From: an uncultured Alphaproteobacteria bacterium | GTDB lineage: Bacteria > Pseudomonadota > Alphaproteobacteria > HIMB59 > GCA-002718135 | Direction of reading: 5' to 3' | NCBI GenBank assembly: GCA_902602515.1 | Contig: CACKRG010000003.1 | Coordinates: forward strand, 150,784 to 214,783 | Length of the DNA: 64,000 bases | Shown: in pieces, positions 18,548 through 28,376 of the stretch | How the letters are laid out: each line of letters begins with the position of its first letter | How positions within the stretch are numbered: position 1 is the stretch's first letter | The notes under the pieces: generated by a model | Database searches by the model: none | Told to the model about the DNA's origin: nothing | The model's input: only the letters and a program-made list of their open reading frames with translations | Position numbers and translations under genes: made by a program

Positions 18548-19477
18548 TTTTTTATCCTTTAAAAAATCTAAAACATCATTTACTGATATTGACTGCATAG
18601 TATCACTAAGAATATAATGTCCATTTTTATATTCTGACAAATTTGATTTTGCTATTACATTATCTTTAGCTAAAAAAAGTATAGGTGATTTGCTTAGAGC
18701 CGCTATGTGGCCTGGTCCGGTATCATTACTAATTACAAAATTACTTTTTTTTGCCATAGAGTAGATGACTGCAGGAGGGGACTTATCAGTTAAATCAATA
18801 ATTTTTTGGCATGCTTTACTTATAGTAGTTATTGTTTCTCTATCTGATTTTTGTCCAACGACACAAATATGATAACCTCTTTTTTCTAGTGAACTTGCAA
18901 GTTTTGCAAAATTATCAGGCGACCATTGTTTATCTCTACCTGATTTAGACACGCTAGGTACCATCAAAATTACATTATCTTTATTTATTTCTGAAATATT
19001 TGTTGAAAGCCAATCAACATTTTGATTAATTTCATTTATGCCTATTAATTTTAATTGATTGTATAATCCATTTTGTGGAGATTCAGTTCCTTGAGAAGGA
19101 ATAACATATTGAATATCGCAATTCGACCTAGATCCATTTATTTTTACCTTTGAAATAAGTTTTAATAATGCCCAGTAGTTATTTGTTCTTTTAGAATTCT
19201 GTAAATCTATAACTAAATCATATTTATTTCGTTTAATTTTAAAGACAACCTTTAAAGAATCTATTATTCCTCTTCTGTTATCTCTAATAATTGTCTTAAA
19301 ATAATTAGAACTTTTCAAAAAATTTATGTATTTTTCCTCAGTAAGTAGATCAATAGTCGCATTGCTAAAATTTTTTTTAATTGAAGCCATAGCATGTAGA
19401 GAAAAGGCAATGTCACCAAGTGATCCATGCTTGACAACAAGTATATTATTAAATTGATTGTTGCTCATATAAATCAA
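18533..19477 (-). CDS. Glycosyltransferase family 9 (heptosyltransferase-like)
   Basis: A 314-residue second GT9 enzyme, only distantly similar to the convergent one. The N-terminal motif is ILVVKHGSLGDIAFSLHA, with the catalytic Asp after SLG. The C-terminal half has SGRDKQWSPDNFAKLA and FVISNDTGPGHIAALSKSP, the canonical donor site with D-T-G-P-x-H-x-A. An alternative ATG three codons in (19468) is possible. The gene overlaps the upstream glycosyltransferase by about 29 bases, so the two are translationally linked. Its likely role is LPS core assembly, inferred from the family and its neighbours. Confidence 0.83.
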   Translation of the reverse strand: MIYMSNNQFNNILVVKHGSLGDIAFSLHAMASIKKNFSNATIDLLTEEKYINFLKSSNYFKTIIRDNRRGIIDSLKVVFKIKRNKYDLVIDLQNSKRTNNYWALLKLISKVKINGSRSNCDIQYVIPSQGTESPQNGLYNQLKLIGINEINQNVDWLSTNISEINKDNVILMVPSVSKSGRDKQWSPDNFAKLASSLEKRGYHICVVGQKSDRETITTISKACQKIIDLTDKSPPAVIYSMAKKSNFVISNDTGPGHIAALSKSPILFLAKDNVIAKSNLSEYKNGHYILSDTMQSISVNDVLDFLKDKKLINK

Positions 19478-20576
19478 CGTAGCTTTTTACCATTTGAGAT
19501 TTTGAAAATGATTTTGATATATGCTCTTTACTTAATGAAGATATGTTAAAAAAATTTTCATCATCTAATTTTAAAATATTTTCAAGTTTTGTAGCAATAT
19601 CACTATATTTATGAGGATCTACTTTATAAATATCATCCAATTTCTCTAACTGATCCCTAACTCCTCCATAGTTAAAAGATAGTATTTTTTTTTGCATTAT
19701 TAAAGCTTCACTTATAATTCTTCCAAATCCTTCAGCTTGTAAAGGAAAAGAGGTAATAATTGATGACAGATAATATAAAGTTTTTAAATCATCTCTAGAT
19801 AGATTACCAATTATTTTACAATTATGAGTGAGGTTTAAACTTCGAATTTTATTCTGCAATTTTTCTGTATAAGATTGGTTTTTGGTATCACCTACAAAAT
19901 ACAATAAAAAATCATGATTTTCCATCTTATTAAATATTTCTAAAAATTCAATTTGTCCTTTCCAATTTGTTAACCTTGCTGGATACAATATAAGTTTTTT
20001 AGAAATATCAATTTGGAACTTATTAATTATTTTGTCGATTTCAGAATCTAAAATTTGTTTTTCAAAATATTTAACATCAACTCCTCTATTAATTACTTTA
20101 ATTTTTTTTGAGTCTAAATTATATTTCGTACAAATTTCATTTTTAACATAATTTGAAATTGCAACAATTTGGTCAACTTTTGATAATTTCTTATTATAGA
20201 TTTTTTTAAAATATGAATTTCCACTATAAACATTATGAAATGTAGATATTGTTTTAAAGTTTTTATTTTTAATAAAACTGAGAATCCATGCCGGTGCTCT
20301 TGATCGTAAATGGACTATATTTACATTTTGATCGATAATTATTTTTTTTAATTTATTTGCTATTGTTGGATAGCTAAAAAAATTTTTTGAATGAACTGCT
20401 AATTCAAAATGTGTAGTGTAATTTTTATTAATTTCATTAATTAAACGTCCTCCATTTGAGATAATATTATTTTTTAACTTTAATTCAGATAAATAATTAG
20501 CAACTTCGATAGTTCCTCTTTCGACACCACCAGAATCTAAAGAAGGTAGAATTTGAGCGACATTAAATGATGACAT
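19449..20576 (-). CDS. Glycosyltransferase family 4 (GT-B), LPS-type
   Basis: A 375-residue retaining GT-B enzyme. The N-terminal acceptor domain starts NVAQILPSLDSGGVERGTIE, a motif typical of alphaproteobacterial LPS glycosyltransferases. The donor domain has LILYPARLTNWKGQIEFLEI and the E-x7-E element within PLQAEGFGRIISEALIMQKK. It is transcribed with the downstream GT9 gene. Only 29 bases separate its start from the divergent hydrolase at 20606, so the two promoters must overlap or sit inside coding sequence. The sugar donor cannot be told from sequence. Confidence 0.85.
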   Translation of the reverse strand: MSSFNVAQILPSLDSGGVERGTIEVANYLSELKLKNNIISNGGRLINEINKNYTTHFELAVHSKNFFSYPTIANKLKKIIIDQNVNIVHLRSRAPAWILSFIKNKNFKTISTFHNVYSGNSYFKKIYNKKLSKVDQIVAISNYVKNEICTKYNLDSKKIKVINRGVDVKYFEKQILDSEIDKIINKFQIDISKKLILYPARLTNWKGQIEFLEIFNKMENHDFLLYFVGDTKNQSYTEKLQNKIRSLNLTHNCKIIGNLSRDDLKTLYYLSSIITSFPLQAEGFGRIISEALIMQKKILSFNYGGVRDQLEKLDDIYKVDPHKYSDIATKLENILKLDDENFFNISSLSKEHISKSFSKSQMVKSYVDLYEQQSI

Positions 20577-20605
20577 TTTTTAAAATATAAGTATTTGTAT
20601 CAAAG

Positions 20606-21340
20606 ATGGCCTATTTTATTAATAAGAAAAAAGAAAAAATACATTATAAATCTCTTAAGGGGAAATCTCCTGGTATCATTTTTATACATGGTTTAAATTC
20701 TGATATGAGTGGCCAAAAAGCCTTATCTATTGAGAAATATGCAAAGAAAAATAAGCTTCGTTTTATTCGTTTTGAGTGCCGAGGTCATGGTAAATCTAGT
20801 GGAAAATTTGAAGATTTTACAATCTCTGATTGGAAAAAAGATTTAATCGATGTCATTGATAATATAGCTAAAGGTCCTCAAATACTTGTTGGAAGTAGCA
20901 TGGGAGGATGGTTAATGTTCCTAGCAGCTAAGGCAAGATCATCAAGAGTAGCTGGTATGGTAGGACTTGCTGCAGCACCAGATTATATTGAAGGATTTTA
21001 CAATGATCTTTCTAATAAGAAAAAAGAGGAGTTGAATAAAAAAGGATTTATTAAATATTCTTCTTATGGATTTAGTTATCTTGTTAAAAAGAAATATATT
21101 ATTGATGGAAGAAAAAATAAAATTTTAAAAAAAGAATTTAAATGGAACAAGCCTTTAATATTAATACAAGGTTTAAAAGATAATGTTGTTAAGCCAGATA
21201 TTCCTGGAAAAATAGCTAAAAAAGTAAAAAGCAATCAGATTCAAATTAAGCTTTTAAAAAACAGTGATCATCGATTGTCTGAACCTTTTGACTTAAAGGT
21301 AATTAATGAATCTATTACTTCTGCGATAAAAAGAAATTAA
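20606..21340 (+). CDS. Alpha/beta hydrolase, ABHD10-like
   Basis: A 244-residue single-domain alpha/beta hydrolase without signal peptide or membrane helix. The oxyanion region is FIHGLNSDMSGQKA, the nucleophile elbow is VGSSMGGW with Ser98, and ECRGHGKSSG precedes it. The acid is probably the Asp in IQGLKDNVV and the base is the His in NSDHRLSEP. The pattern resembles the ABHD10/bacterial esterase group that is widespread in alphaproteobacteria; some members cleave acyl-thioester bonds. The substrate is unknown. Its 3' end overlaps the convergent gltB by four bases. Confidence 0.75.
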   Translation: MAYFINKKKEKIHYKSLKGKSPGIIFIHGLNSDMSGQKALSIEKYAKKNKLRFIRFECRGHGKSSGKFEDFTISDWKKDLIDVIDNIAKGPQILVGSSMGGWLMFLAAKARSSRVAGMVGLAAAPDYIEGFYNDLSNKKKEELNKKGFIKYSSYGFSYLVKKKYIIDGRKNKILKKEFKWNKPLILIQGLKDNVVKPDIPGKIAKKVKSNQIQIKLLKNSDHRLSEPFDLKVINESITSAIKRN

Positions 21341-24300
21341 GCTGATTTTTCTTCTTTGATTAAAACTGGTTGATCAAATTTATTAATCATTTCTTTTGGG
21401 ACAATTTGCCAGAATAGTAATTTTTCATTATCCCAGTTATCTAAGATATTTTGAGCATATTTAGAGTTTGTTTCTTTGACATGCTCTTCAATTTTTTGAA
21501 TTAATATTTGTTCCCAATAATTTGTCATTTGTTGCTGATAGAAAATGTCTTCTAAATTAATTCTAAGAGGTAATGTTCCTTCTTTATCATAAACAAACGC
21601 CATACCACCTGTCATTCCTGCTCCAAAATTGTTTCCAACTTCACCAAGAATAACGGCACTTCCTCCAGTCATATATTCACAACCATTATCTCCACAACCT
21701 TCTATAACTGCATGAGCACCAGAATTTCTAACTCCAAATCTATCTCCTGCAGTTCCTGCAGCAAATAATTTACCTCTAGTTGCACCGTAAAGGATAGTGT
21801 TTCCTATAATTACGTTTTTATTTGTTGGAAGCATTGACACCGAACTTGGTTGAATAACAATCTTTCCTCCAGATAATCCTTTTGCAACATAATCATTAGC
21901 ATCCCCGTAAACTCTTAAGGTAGTGCCTTGTACACTCCATGCACCAAAAGATTGACCAGCTGAACCATGAAAGTTAACAGTAAAGAAATCTTCATTAAGA
22001 GTGCTCATGCCTTTATTTGTTGTAATCTCAGAAGCTAATCTGGTTCCAATTGCTCTATCTGTATTTTGAATATTATAATTTAATTCAATTTTATGGTTAT
22101 TATCAAAAAATGATTTTGCATCTTCTATAATTTTTAAATCTAAACTGTCACTTACTTTATTAATGATATTCTTTTTACTATCAAAATCTCCTACAGATGA
22201 ATCAATTGTTTGAATGATTGGATTTAAATCAAGATCATCAAGATCTGAACTTCCTCGACTTACCTGATAAAGAAGATCTGATCTTCCAACAACTTCATCT
22301 AAAGAATTAAAACCAAGGTTGGATAAAATTTCTCTAACTTCTTCAGCAATAAAACTAAATAAATTAATAACTTTTTCAGGTGTCCCTGTAAACTTTTCTC
22401 TTAACTTTTCATCTTGAGAGCATACGCCAACTGGACATGTATTTGAATGGCATTGCCTTACCATTATACAACCCATTGCAACTAAACTAGCAGTACCAAT
22501 ACCGTATTCTTCCGCTCCTAGCATTGCAGCAATAACAATGTCTTTACCAGTTTTTAAACCACCATCTGTTCGAAGAACAACTTTATCTCTTAAATTGTTT
22601 AATGATAAAACTTGATGAACTTCACTTAATCCTAACTCCCATGGAAGACCTGCGTATTTAATACTTGTTTGCGGACTAGCTCCAGTTCCACCATTATGTC
22701 CTGAAATTAAAATTGTGTCGGCTTTTGCTTTTGCTACACCAGCTGCAACAGTACCAATACCTGACTGCGCAACAAGTTTAACACAAACTTTTGCCTTTGG
22801 GTTTATTTGTTTCAAATCATAAATTAGTTGTGCGAGATCCTCTATGGAATAGATATCATGATGAGGTGGTGGGCTAATTAGAGTTACACCCTCTGTTGAA
22901 TGTCTTAACTTTGCAATTAGGCCTGTAACCTTACCTCCTGGTAATTGACCACCTTCTCCAGGCTTTGCACCTTGGGCAACTTTAATTTCAATTTCCTCAC
23001 AGTTGTTTAAATACTCAGCTGTTACTCCAAAACGTCCACTAGCAATTTGTTTAATTTTCGAAGACGCGTTATCTCCATTTGCTTTAGGCTTAAATCTAAT
23101 TGGATCCTCTCCGCCTTCACCTGAATCTGATTTTGCACCAATTCTATTCATGGCCACAGATAATGTTTCATGTGCTTCTGGACTTAATGCACCAAGGGAA
23201 ATACCAGGAGCTACTAATCTCTTTCTAATTTCTTGAGATGGTTCGACATTATTTGATAGATTTTTAGACTCTTTATTTTTTTTGAAATTTAAAAGATCAC
23301 GAATATTAATTGGATCCATGTCATCTACCATTGAAGAATATTTTTTAAATAAAGAATAGTTATTAGAAGAAACTGCGGTTTGAAGCATATGTATGGAGCG
23401 AGCTTCAAACGCATGTTTTTCTCCTCCAAATCTGTATCTGTAATTTCCACCAATAGGTAAGGTTATTATATTTTCTTCATAAGCTTTATCATGTGCTTCT
23501 CTTGATCTATTTTCAATACCGCTAATACCAATTCCTGAAATTTTAGAGCTCATGGATGGAAAGTATTTACTCATTAAATTTCTGCTAAGACCGATGGCCT
23601 CGAAGTTACAACCACCACGATATGAGTTTACAACAGAAATACCCATCTTGCTCATTGTCTTCAACAAGCCATTATTTATTGAGTTTATAAACCTTTCTAC
23701 GCATTCTTCATATGTCAAATTTTTAAATAATCCTTTTTTATGTCTATCAGCTATTGCTTGTTGAGCCATATAAGCATTTACACTAGTTGCCCCTACGCCA
23801 ATAAGAACAGCAAAATAATGAACATCAAGACATTCAGCTGATTGAACATTAAGTGAAATAAAAGTTCTTAAGTTATTTTTAATTAAGTAATGATGAACAG
23901 AACTTGTTACTAAAATCATAGGAAGAGCAATTCTTGTTTTAGACATTGCCTTGTCACTTAATATAATATGAACATAACCTTCTCTAACAGCTTGTTCAGC
24001 CTCTTTATTTATTCTTGAAATTTCGTTTTCAAAATTATTGTCTTCATTAGTTTTATCCATTGTTGTATCAATAATCTTGACTGTATCATTCATATATTTT
24101 CTCATAGACTTAAATTGCTCTATAGATAAAACAGGTGAGTTTAATTGAAGGTGATCACACTGGTTTTCGTTTTCATCAAGAATATTACTTAAATTTCCTA
24201 TTCTTGTTCTAAGACTCATGACAACTCTTTCTCTTAGAGAATCTATTGGTGGGTTTGTTACTTGACTGAAATTTTGTCTAAAAAAGTGATGAAGCCCACG

Positions 24301-25857
24301 GTATTTGTTTGAAAGTACAGCAAGAGGCGTATCATCTCCCATGGAGCCTGTTGCTTCTTTTTTTTCAGCAATCATAGGGTGGAGTATTAATTCAATATCT
24401 TCTACTGACCATGCAAAGCATGCCATTCTTTTTCTCAAATCACTTGAGTCTAAATCTCTAAATTCCTCATCAGCAGAATTGACAAGTTTATCAATATAAG
24501 AAATTTTTTTAGTCCAGTTTCCAAATGGCTTAGTATCTGATAAATACTTCTTAATTTCATTGTCTTTGTAAAATTTTTTTTCTTTAAAGTTTATTGCAAT
24601 TAATTGACCAGGACCTACTCTTCCCTTTTCAACAACATCTTGTTCATTAACTTTTACCATTCCTGTTTCGGAACCAGCAATCAATAAATTTTTTGTAAGA
24701 GTATAGCGAATAGGTCTTAAACCATTTCTATCCATACCAGCTATCGCCCAATCATCATGAGCTCCGCATATAGCAGCTGGTCCATCCCACGGCTCCATAA
24801 CAGCACCACCATAAGCATATAAATCTTTTAATTTTTTTGGAAAATCTCTTCTGTGTGCCCATGCTTCAGGAATTGTCATTATTTTTGCCATTGGAAGAGA
24901 ACGATTTGCTTTAACAAGTAACTCAACTGTTGAGTCTAATGCAGCTGAGTCAGAAGCATTTGAGTCTATGATTGGCTTTAAGTCATCAATATTACTTCCA
25001 AAATTTTGATGTTGCATTCTAGGTTCATGAGCAGACATCCAGTTTTTATTCCCTTTTAGAGTATTGATTTCACCATTATGAGCAATTACTCTAAATGGTT
25101 GTGCAAGTGACCATGTAGGGAATGTGTTTGTAGAATATCTCTGATGATAGACAGCATACCTAGATACAAAGTTTTCTTTTTGTATGTCAGGGTAAAAATT
25201 CGAAAGCTGTTCAGCTAAAAACATTCCTTTGTAAACAATTGATTGGCAAGAAAGAGAACAGATATAAAAATCTGATATATTTTGTCGTCTTATTTCCTTC
25301 TCAATTCTTTTTCTAATTATATAAAGTTTATTATCGAAATCTTTTTCATCTTGTATTTTTTCATTCGATATAAGTATTTGCTCTATTTCAGGTCTGGTAG
25401 CTTTAGCCTTATCACCAATAATCGAAGAATTAATTGGGACATGTCGCCAACCATATATTTTTAGACCCTCTCTAATTATTTCAGATTCTACTATTGTACG
25501 TGCATTTTCCTGTGCTACAAAATCAGTTCTTGGTAAAAAAATCATACCAACGCCAAAAGGATAATCATTTGGTTTGTGTCCTGTTCTTTCAATTTTTTCT
25601 TTAAAAAAATCTTTAGGAATAGATAATTGAATTCCAGCACCATCACCTGTTTTACCATCTGCATCGACAGCTCCTCTGTGATAGAGAACCTTGAGTGCTT
25701 GTACTCCCAACTCAACAATCTCTCGTGTTTCAGAGCCATCCAAAGAAGCAATTAATCCAACACCACATGATGAATGCTCATCTTTTTCATCGTATATGTG
25801 ATTATCTTCAAGAAATTTTTTATTCTTCTTATATTTTTTGATAAAATTATTATGCAT
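21337..25857 (-). CDS. gltB: Glutamate synthase (NADPH) large subunit
   Basis: A protein of about 1506 residues that takes the amide nitrogen of glutamine and, with the small subunit, makes two glutamates from glutamine and 2-oxoglutarate. The ATG at 25857 is preferred to a TTG two codons upstream. A short propeptide precedes SSCGVGL, whose Cys becomes the N-terminal nucleophile of the glutaminase domain. A central domain is followed by the FMN domain (GEGGEDPIRF, GAKPGEGGQLPG, SGHNGGTGASP) and a 3Fe-4S site in CHSNTCPVGVC. The GXGXG beta-helix with repeated glycine turns forms the C-terminal part. It overlaps gltD by eight bases. With gltD it forms the GOGAT complex. Confidence 0.97.
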   Translation of the reverse strand: MHNNFIKKYKKNKKFLEDNHIYDEKDEHSSCGVGLIASLDGSETREIVELGVQALKVLYHRGAVDADGKTGDGAGIQLSIPKDFFKEKIERTGHKPNDYPFGVGMIFLPRTDFVAQENARTIVESEIIREGLKIYGWRHVPINSSIIGDKAKATRPEIEQILISNEKIQDEKDFDNKLYIIRKRIEKEIRRQNISDFYICSLSCQSIVYKGMFLAEQLSNFYPDIQKENFVSRYAVYHQRYSTNTFPTWSLAQPFRVIAHNGEINTLKGNKNWMSAHEPRMQHQNFGSNIDDLKPIIDSNASDSAALDSTVELLVKANRSLPMAKIMTIPEAWAHRRDFPKKLKDLYAYGGAVMEPWDGPAAICGAHDDWAIAGMDRNGLRPIRYTLTKNLLIAGSETGMVKVNEQDVVEKGRVGPGQLIAINFKEKKFYKDNEIKKYLSDTKPFGNWTKKISYIDKLVNSADEEFRDLDSSDLRKRMACFAWSVEDIELILHPMIAEKKEATGSMGDDTPLAVLSNKYRGLHHFFRQNFSQVTNPPIDSLRERVVMSLRTRIGNLSNILDENENQCDHLQLNSPVLSIEQFKSMRKYMNDTVKIIDTTMDKTNEDNNFENEISRINKEAEQAVREGYVHIILSDKAMSKTRIALPMILVTSSVHHYLIKNNLRTFISLNVQSAECLDVHYFAVLIGVGATSVNAYMAQQAIADRHKKGLFKNLTYEECVERFINSINNGLLKTMSKMGISVVNSYRGGCNFEAIGLSRNLMSKYFPSMSSKISGIGISGIENRSREAHDKAYEENIITLPIGGNYRYRFGGEKHAFEARSIHMLQTAVSSNNYSLFKKYSSMVDDMDPINIRDLLNFKKNKESKNLSNNVEPSQEIRKRLVAPGISLGALSPEAHETLSVAMNRIGAKSDSGEGGEDPIRFKPKANGDNASSKIKQIASGRFGVTAEYLNNCEEIEIKVAQGAKPGEGGQLPGGKVTGLIAKLRHSTEGVTLISPPPHHDIYSIEDLAQLIYDLKQINPKAKVCVKLVAQSGIGTVAAGVAKAKADTILISGHNGGTGASPQTSIKYAGLPWELGLSEVHQVLSLNNLRDKVVLRTDGGLKTGKDIVIAAMLGAEEYGIGTASLVAMGCIMVRQCHSNTCPVGVCSQDEKLREKFTGTPEKVINLFSFIAEEVREILSNLGFNSLDEVVGRSDLLYQVSRGSSDLDDLDLNPIIQTIDSSVGDFDSKKNIINKVSDSLDLKIIEDAKSFFDNNHKIELNYNIQNTDRAIGTRLASEITTNKGMSTLNEDFFTVNFHGSAGQSFGAWSVQGTTLRVYGDANDYVAKGLSGGKIVIQPSSVSMLPTNKNVIIGNTILYGATRGKLFAAGTAGDRFGVRNSGAHAVIEGCGDNGCEYMTGGSAVILGEVGNNFGAGMTGGMAFVYDKEGTLPLRINLEDIFYQQQMTNYWEQILIQKIEEHVKETNSKYAQNILDNWDNEKLLFWQIVPKEMINKFDQPVLIKEEKSA

Positions 25858-27295
25858 TTGCAACTTTCTTTTTCTCTCTGTTTTCTGAAAATTGCTTGAA
25901 CTCTATATATTCACTAATGTTTTTTGCAGCATCTCTGCCATCTTTGATACCCCATACTACAAGACTTGCACCTCTAACAATATCACCTGCAGCAAAGACA
26001 CCATCAATTGATGTCATCATATTTTTATAATTAATTTTGAGAGTTCCCCATCTAGTAATGGTTAGTTCTTGATTATCAAAAAGTTTAGGTAAATTTTCAG
26101 GCTCAAAGCCAAGAGCCTCTATAACAAGATCAACATCAAGATTTTTTTCAGTTCCTTCTTTTGGTTCAGGTTTTCTCCTGCCAGACTCATCTGGTTCACC
26201 AAGTTGCATAAGAACAGTTTTGACATTTTTTAGAGAACCATTTCCAGAATATTCAGTAGGTAGAGTCAGCCATTGGAAATCAACTCCCTCTTCAATAGCA
26301 TTTTGAACTTCTCTTTGTGATCCAGGCATATTGGTTTTATCACGTCTATACAAACACTTAACAGATTTAGCGCCTTGTCTTACTGCAGTTCTAACACAAT
26401 CCATTGCTGTGTCACCACCACCGATAACCACAACATTTTTACCACTTGCATTTAATCTTCCGTTTACAAAATCTTCAACTTTATCTTTTAAACCTGTTTT
26501 GTTACTAGCAACTAAGAAATCTAATGCTGGTACTACGTTATTGTAGTTTGAATTGTTTAGATTAATTTCTCTAAATTTGTAAACTCCGGTAGCAATTAGA
26601 ACTGCGTTGTGCTTATTTTTTATATCTTCAAAAGTTATATCTTTCCCAATATCACAGTTTAATTCAAATTTAATTCCACTTTCTTTAAGACGATCTGTTC
26701 TTCTTATCACAATTTCTTTTTCTAATTTAAAATTTGGAATTCCATATATTAAAAGTCCACCTGGTCTATCGTATCGATCATAGATCGTAATCTGAAAACC
26801 TTTTTTTCTAAGCTCTTCAGCTGCAGCTAAACCAGCTGGGCCTGAACCTATTATTCCAACGCTTTCTGATTTTTCTTCATTGGGTGTTATTTTTTTTACC
26901 CAGCCCTTTTCCCATGCATTATCAGTAATATATTTTTCAATTGATCCTATAGTAACTGTTCCATGTCCTGATTGTTCAATTACACAGTTACCTTCACATA
27001 GACGATCTTGGGGGCAGATACGGCCACAAATTTCAGGCATATTGTTTGTTGAACTTGAAATTTCAAATGCTTCTTGCATTCTATCCTCAGCGGTTAACTT
27101 TAACCAATCAGGTATGTTGTTATGTAGAGGACAATGGACTTGGCAGAAGGGAACTCCACACTGAGAACATCTTGAAGCCTGCTCTTCAGCTTTTTGAGCA
27201 GCATATCTTGCATAAATTTCATCAAAAGTTTTGACTCTCTTATCAGGAGATATTTTACTAGGATTTTCTTGATTTATTTTAGTAAATTTAAGCAT
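25850..27295 (-). CDS. gltD: Glutamate synthase (NADPH) small subunit
   Basis: A 481-residue flavoprotein that feeds electrons from NADPH to GltB. The N-terminal domain has cysteine clusters CSQCGVPFCQVHC and CGRICPQDRLCEGNC for the 4Fe-4S centres. The FAD-binding loop is GSGPAGLAAAEEL and the NADPH site is GGGDTAMDCVRTAVRQGA. The C-terminal AAGDIVRGASLVVW motif closes the FAD site. The length is typical. It precedes and overlaps gltB, so the two subunits are cotranslated in the order D-B. Confidence 0.97.
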   Translation of the reverse strand: MLKFTKINQENPSKISPDKRVKTFDEIYARYAAQKAEEQASRCSQCGVPFCQVHCPLHNNIPDWLKLTAEDRMQEAFEISSSTNNMPEICGRICPQDRLCEGNCVIEQSGHGTVTIGSIEKYITDNAWEKGWVKKITPNEEKSESVGIIGSGPAGLAAAEELRKKGFQITIYDRYDRPGGLLIYGIPNFKLEKEIVIRRTDRLKESGIKFELNCDIGKDITFEDIKNKHNAVLIATGVYKFREINLNNSNYNNVVPALDFLVASNKTGLKDKVEDFVNGRLNASGKNVVVIGGGDTAMDCVRTAVRQGAKSVKCLYRRDKTNMPGSQREVQNAIEEGVDFQWLTLPTEYSGNGSLKNVKTVLMQLGEPDESGRRKPEPKEGTEKNLDVDLVIEALGFEPENLPKLFDNQELTITRWGTLKINYKNMMTSIDGVFAAGDIVRGASLVVWGIKDGRDAAKNISEYIEFKQFSENREKKKVANA

Positions 27296-27412
27296 TAGTT
27301 CACATTTGTTTACTATTTAAGTTAGTTTAGATCAAATACACAATCAAGAGTCTAAAATAAATAGAAAAAAATATAAAATAGTACCATTTTTGTACGAAAT
27401 TATAAAAAAAAC

Positions 27413-28318
27413 TTATTTTTCGGCAATATTCTTTGTAATTTCTAGAGTATCCTGTGGATTAATATTTAAATTTTCAAAGGTTTTATCAATATTTTGCTGA
27501 ATGTTATCCTTTTCAAATAATAACAACTGTTCTGAAGTAAGAGGCGAAAATGGAGTTTTTTCAGCAATACTTATTAAAGGCTTCATAACACTCATTGGAG
27601 TTGGAACTAGTACTCTTGTTTTTTTTAGACAATTTGAAATAAAATTATAATAATCTTTGTAACAAATAACTCTTGGTCCAGCTAATTCATAAATACTACT
27701 TCCTTTAGAATTGTTTTCAATTATTTTTTCAATAGCATGTGAGACATCATCAATAAATACTGGTTGAAAGTTAGTTAATCCATTTCCAAACAATGGGACA
27801 AAAAAAGAGGTTTTAAAGATTGGAATCAATCTTTTTAGAAATAAATCACCTCCGCCTATTATTACTCCAGGTCTAATTATTATAGTATTTTTAATATTCT
27901 TTAATGCTTCTTTCTCTGACTTATATACTGCAATACTTCTTTTTGAATTTTTATCAATATCAACACCCAAACCAGAAAAAAATACATATTTTTCCAAGGA
28001 TATATTTTTTTTTAGAATGCTTATTAATTTCTTATTAAACTTAAAAATAGTAGAGTTAAAATCTCCACTTTTTTGATCATAAGTTGTCTTAAGATTAATA
28101 AAAATATCTGAATTTTTAAGAACATTTTTTAATCTATGATCGTCCAATGACGAATATCTAAAAGGCATTATTTGACCAGTAACACCTAGAAGACGAATTT
28201 TCGCTTCCTGTATTGATTTTTGATAGGGAATTATAATTTTATAGCCTTTTTTTGCTAATCTACGAGTTAGATGTTTTCCAACAAAACCAGCTCCACCAAA
28301 AATTACTATAGATTTCAT
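27413..28318 (-). CDS. NAD(P)-binding SDR protein, complex I NDUFA9-like
   Basis: A 301-residue atypical short-chain dehydrogenase. The N-terminal Rossmann motif GGAGFVGKHLTRRLAKKGY is followed by PYQKSIQEAKIRLLG, GQIMPFRYS and FFSGLGVD. The pattern matches the NDUFA9/39-kDa accessory subunit family, which in alphaproteobacteria is encoded as a stand-alone protein. The catalytic YxxxK remains as YKSEK. The mitochondrial homologue binds NADPH tightly and stabilises complex I; the bacterial role is less clear. No nuo genes lie nearby. A divergent 58-base region separates it from the rnd operon. Confidence 0.8.
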   Translation of the reverse strand: MKSIVIFGGAGFVGKHLTRRLAKKGYKIIIPYQKSIQEAKIRLLGVTGQIMPFRYSSLDDHRLKNVLKNSDIFINLKTTYDQKSGDFNSTIFKFNKKLISILKKNISLEKYVFFSGLGVDIDKNSKRSIAVYKSEKEALKNIKNTIIIRPGVIIGGGDLFLKRLIPIFKTSFFVPLFGNGLTNFQPVFIDDVSHAIEKIIENNSKGSSIYELAGPRVICYKDYYNFISNCLKKTRVLVPTPMSVMKPLISIAEKTPFSPLTSEQLLLFEKDNIQQNIDKTFENLNINPQDTLEITKNIAEK

Positions 28319-28376
28319 GACCTTTAATTAAATAAGTGATATAATAAAATAATATAATACATTTAATCAAATTAAA

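Noticed and set aside
21337-25857. Long open frames on the strand opposite gltB, gltD and polA
   Set aside because: They have no ribosome-binding site, no recognisable domain and lie entirely within strongly conserved genes on the other strand.
27296-27412. A GTAC-based hairpin (near 27384) as a terminator or regulatory element before gltD
   Set aside because: The stem is only four base pairs and the sequence is self-complementary by nature; nothing else supports it.
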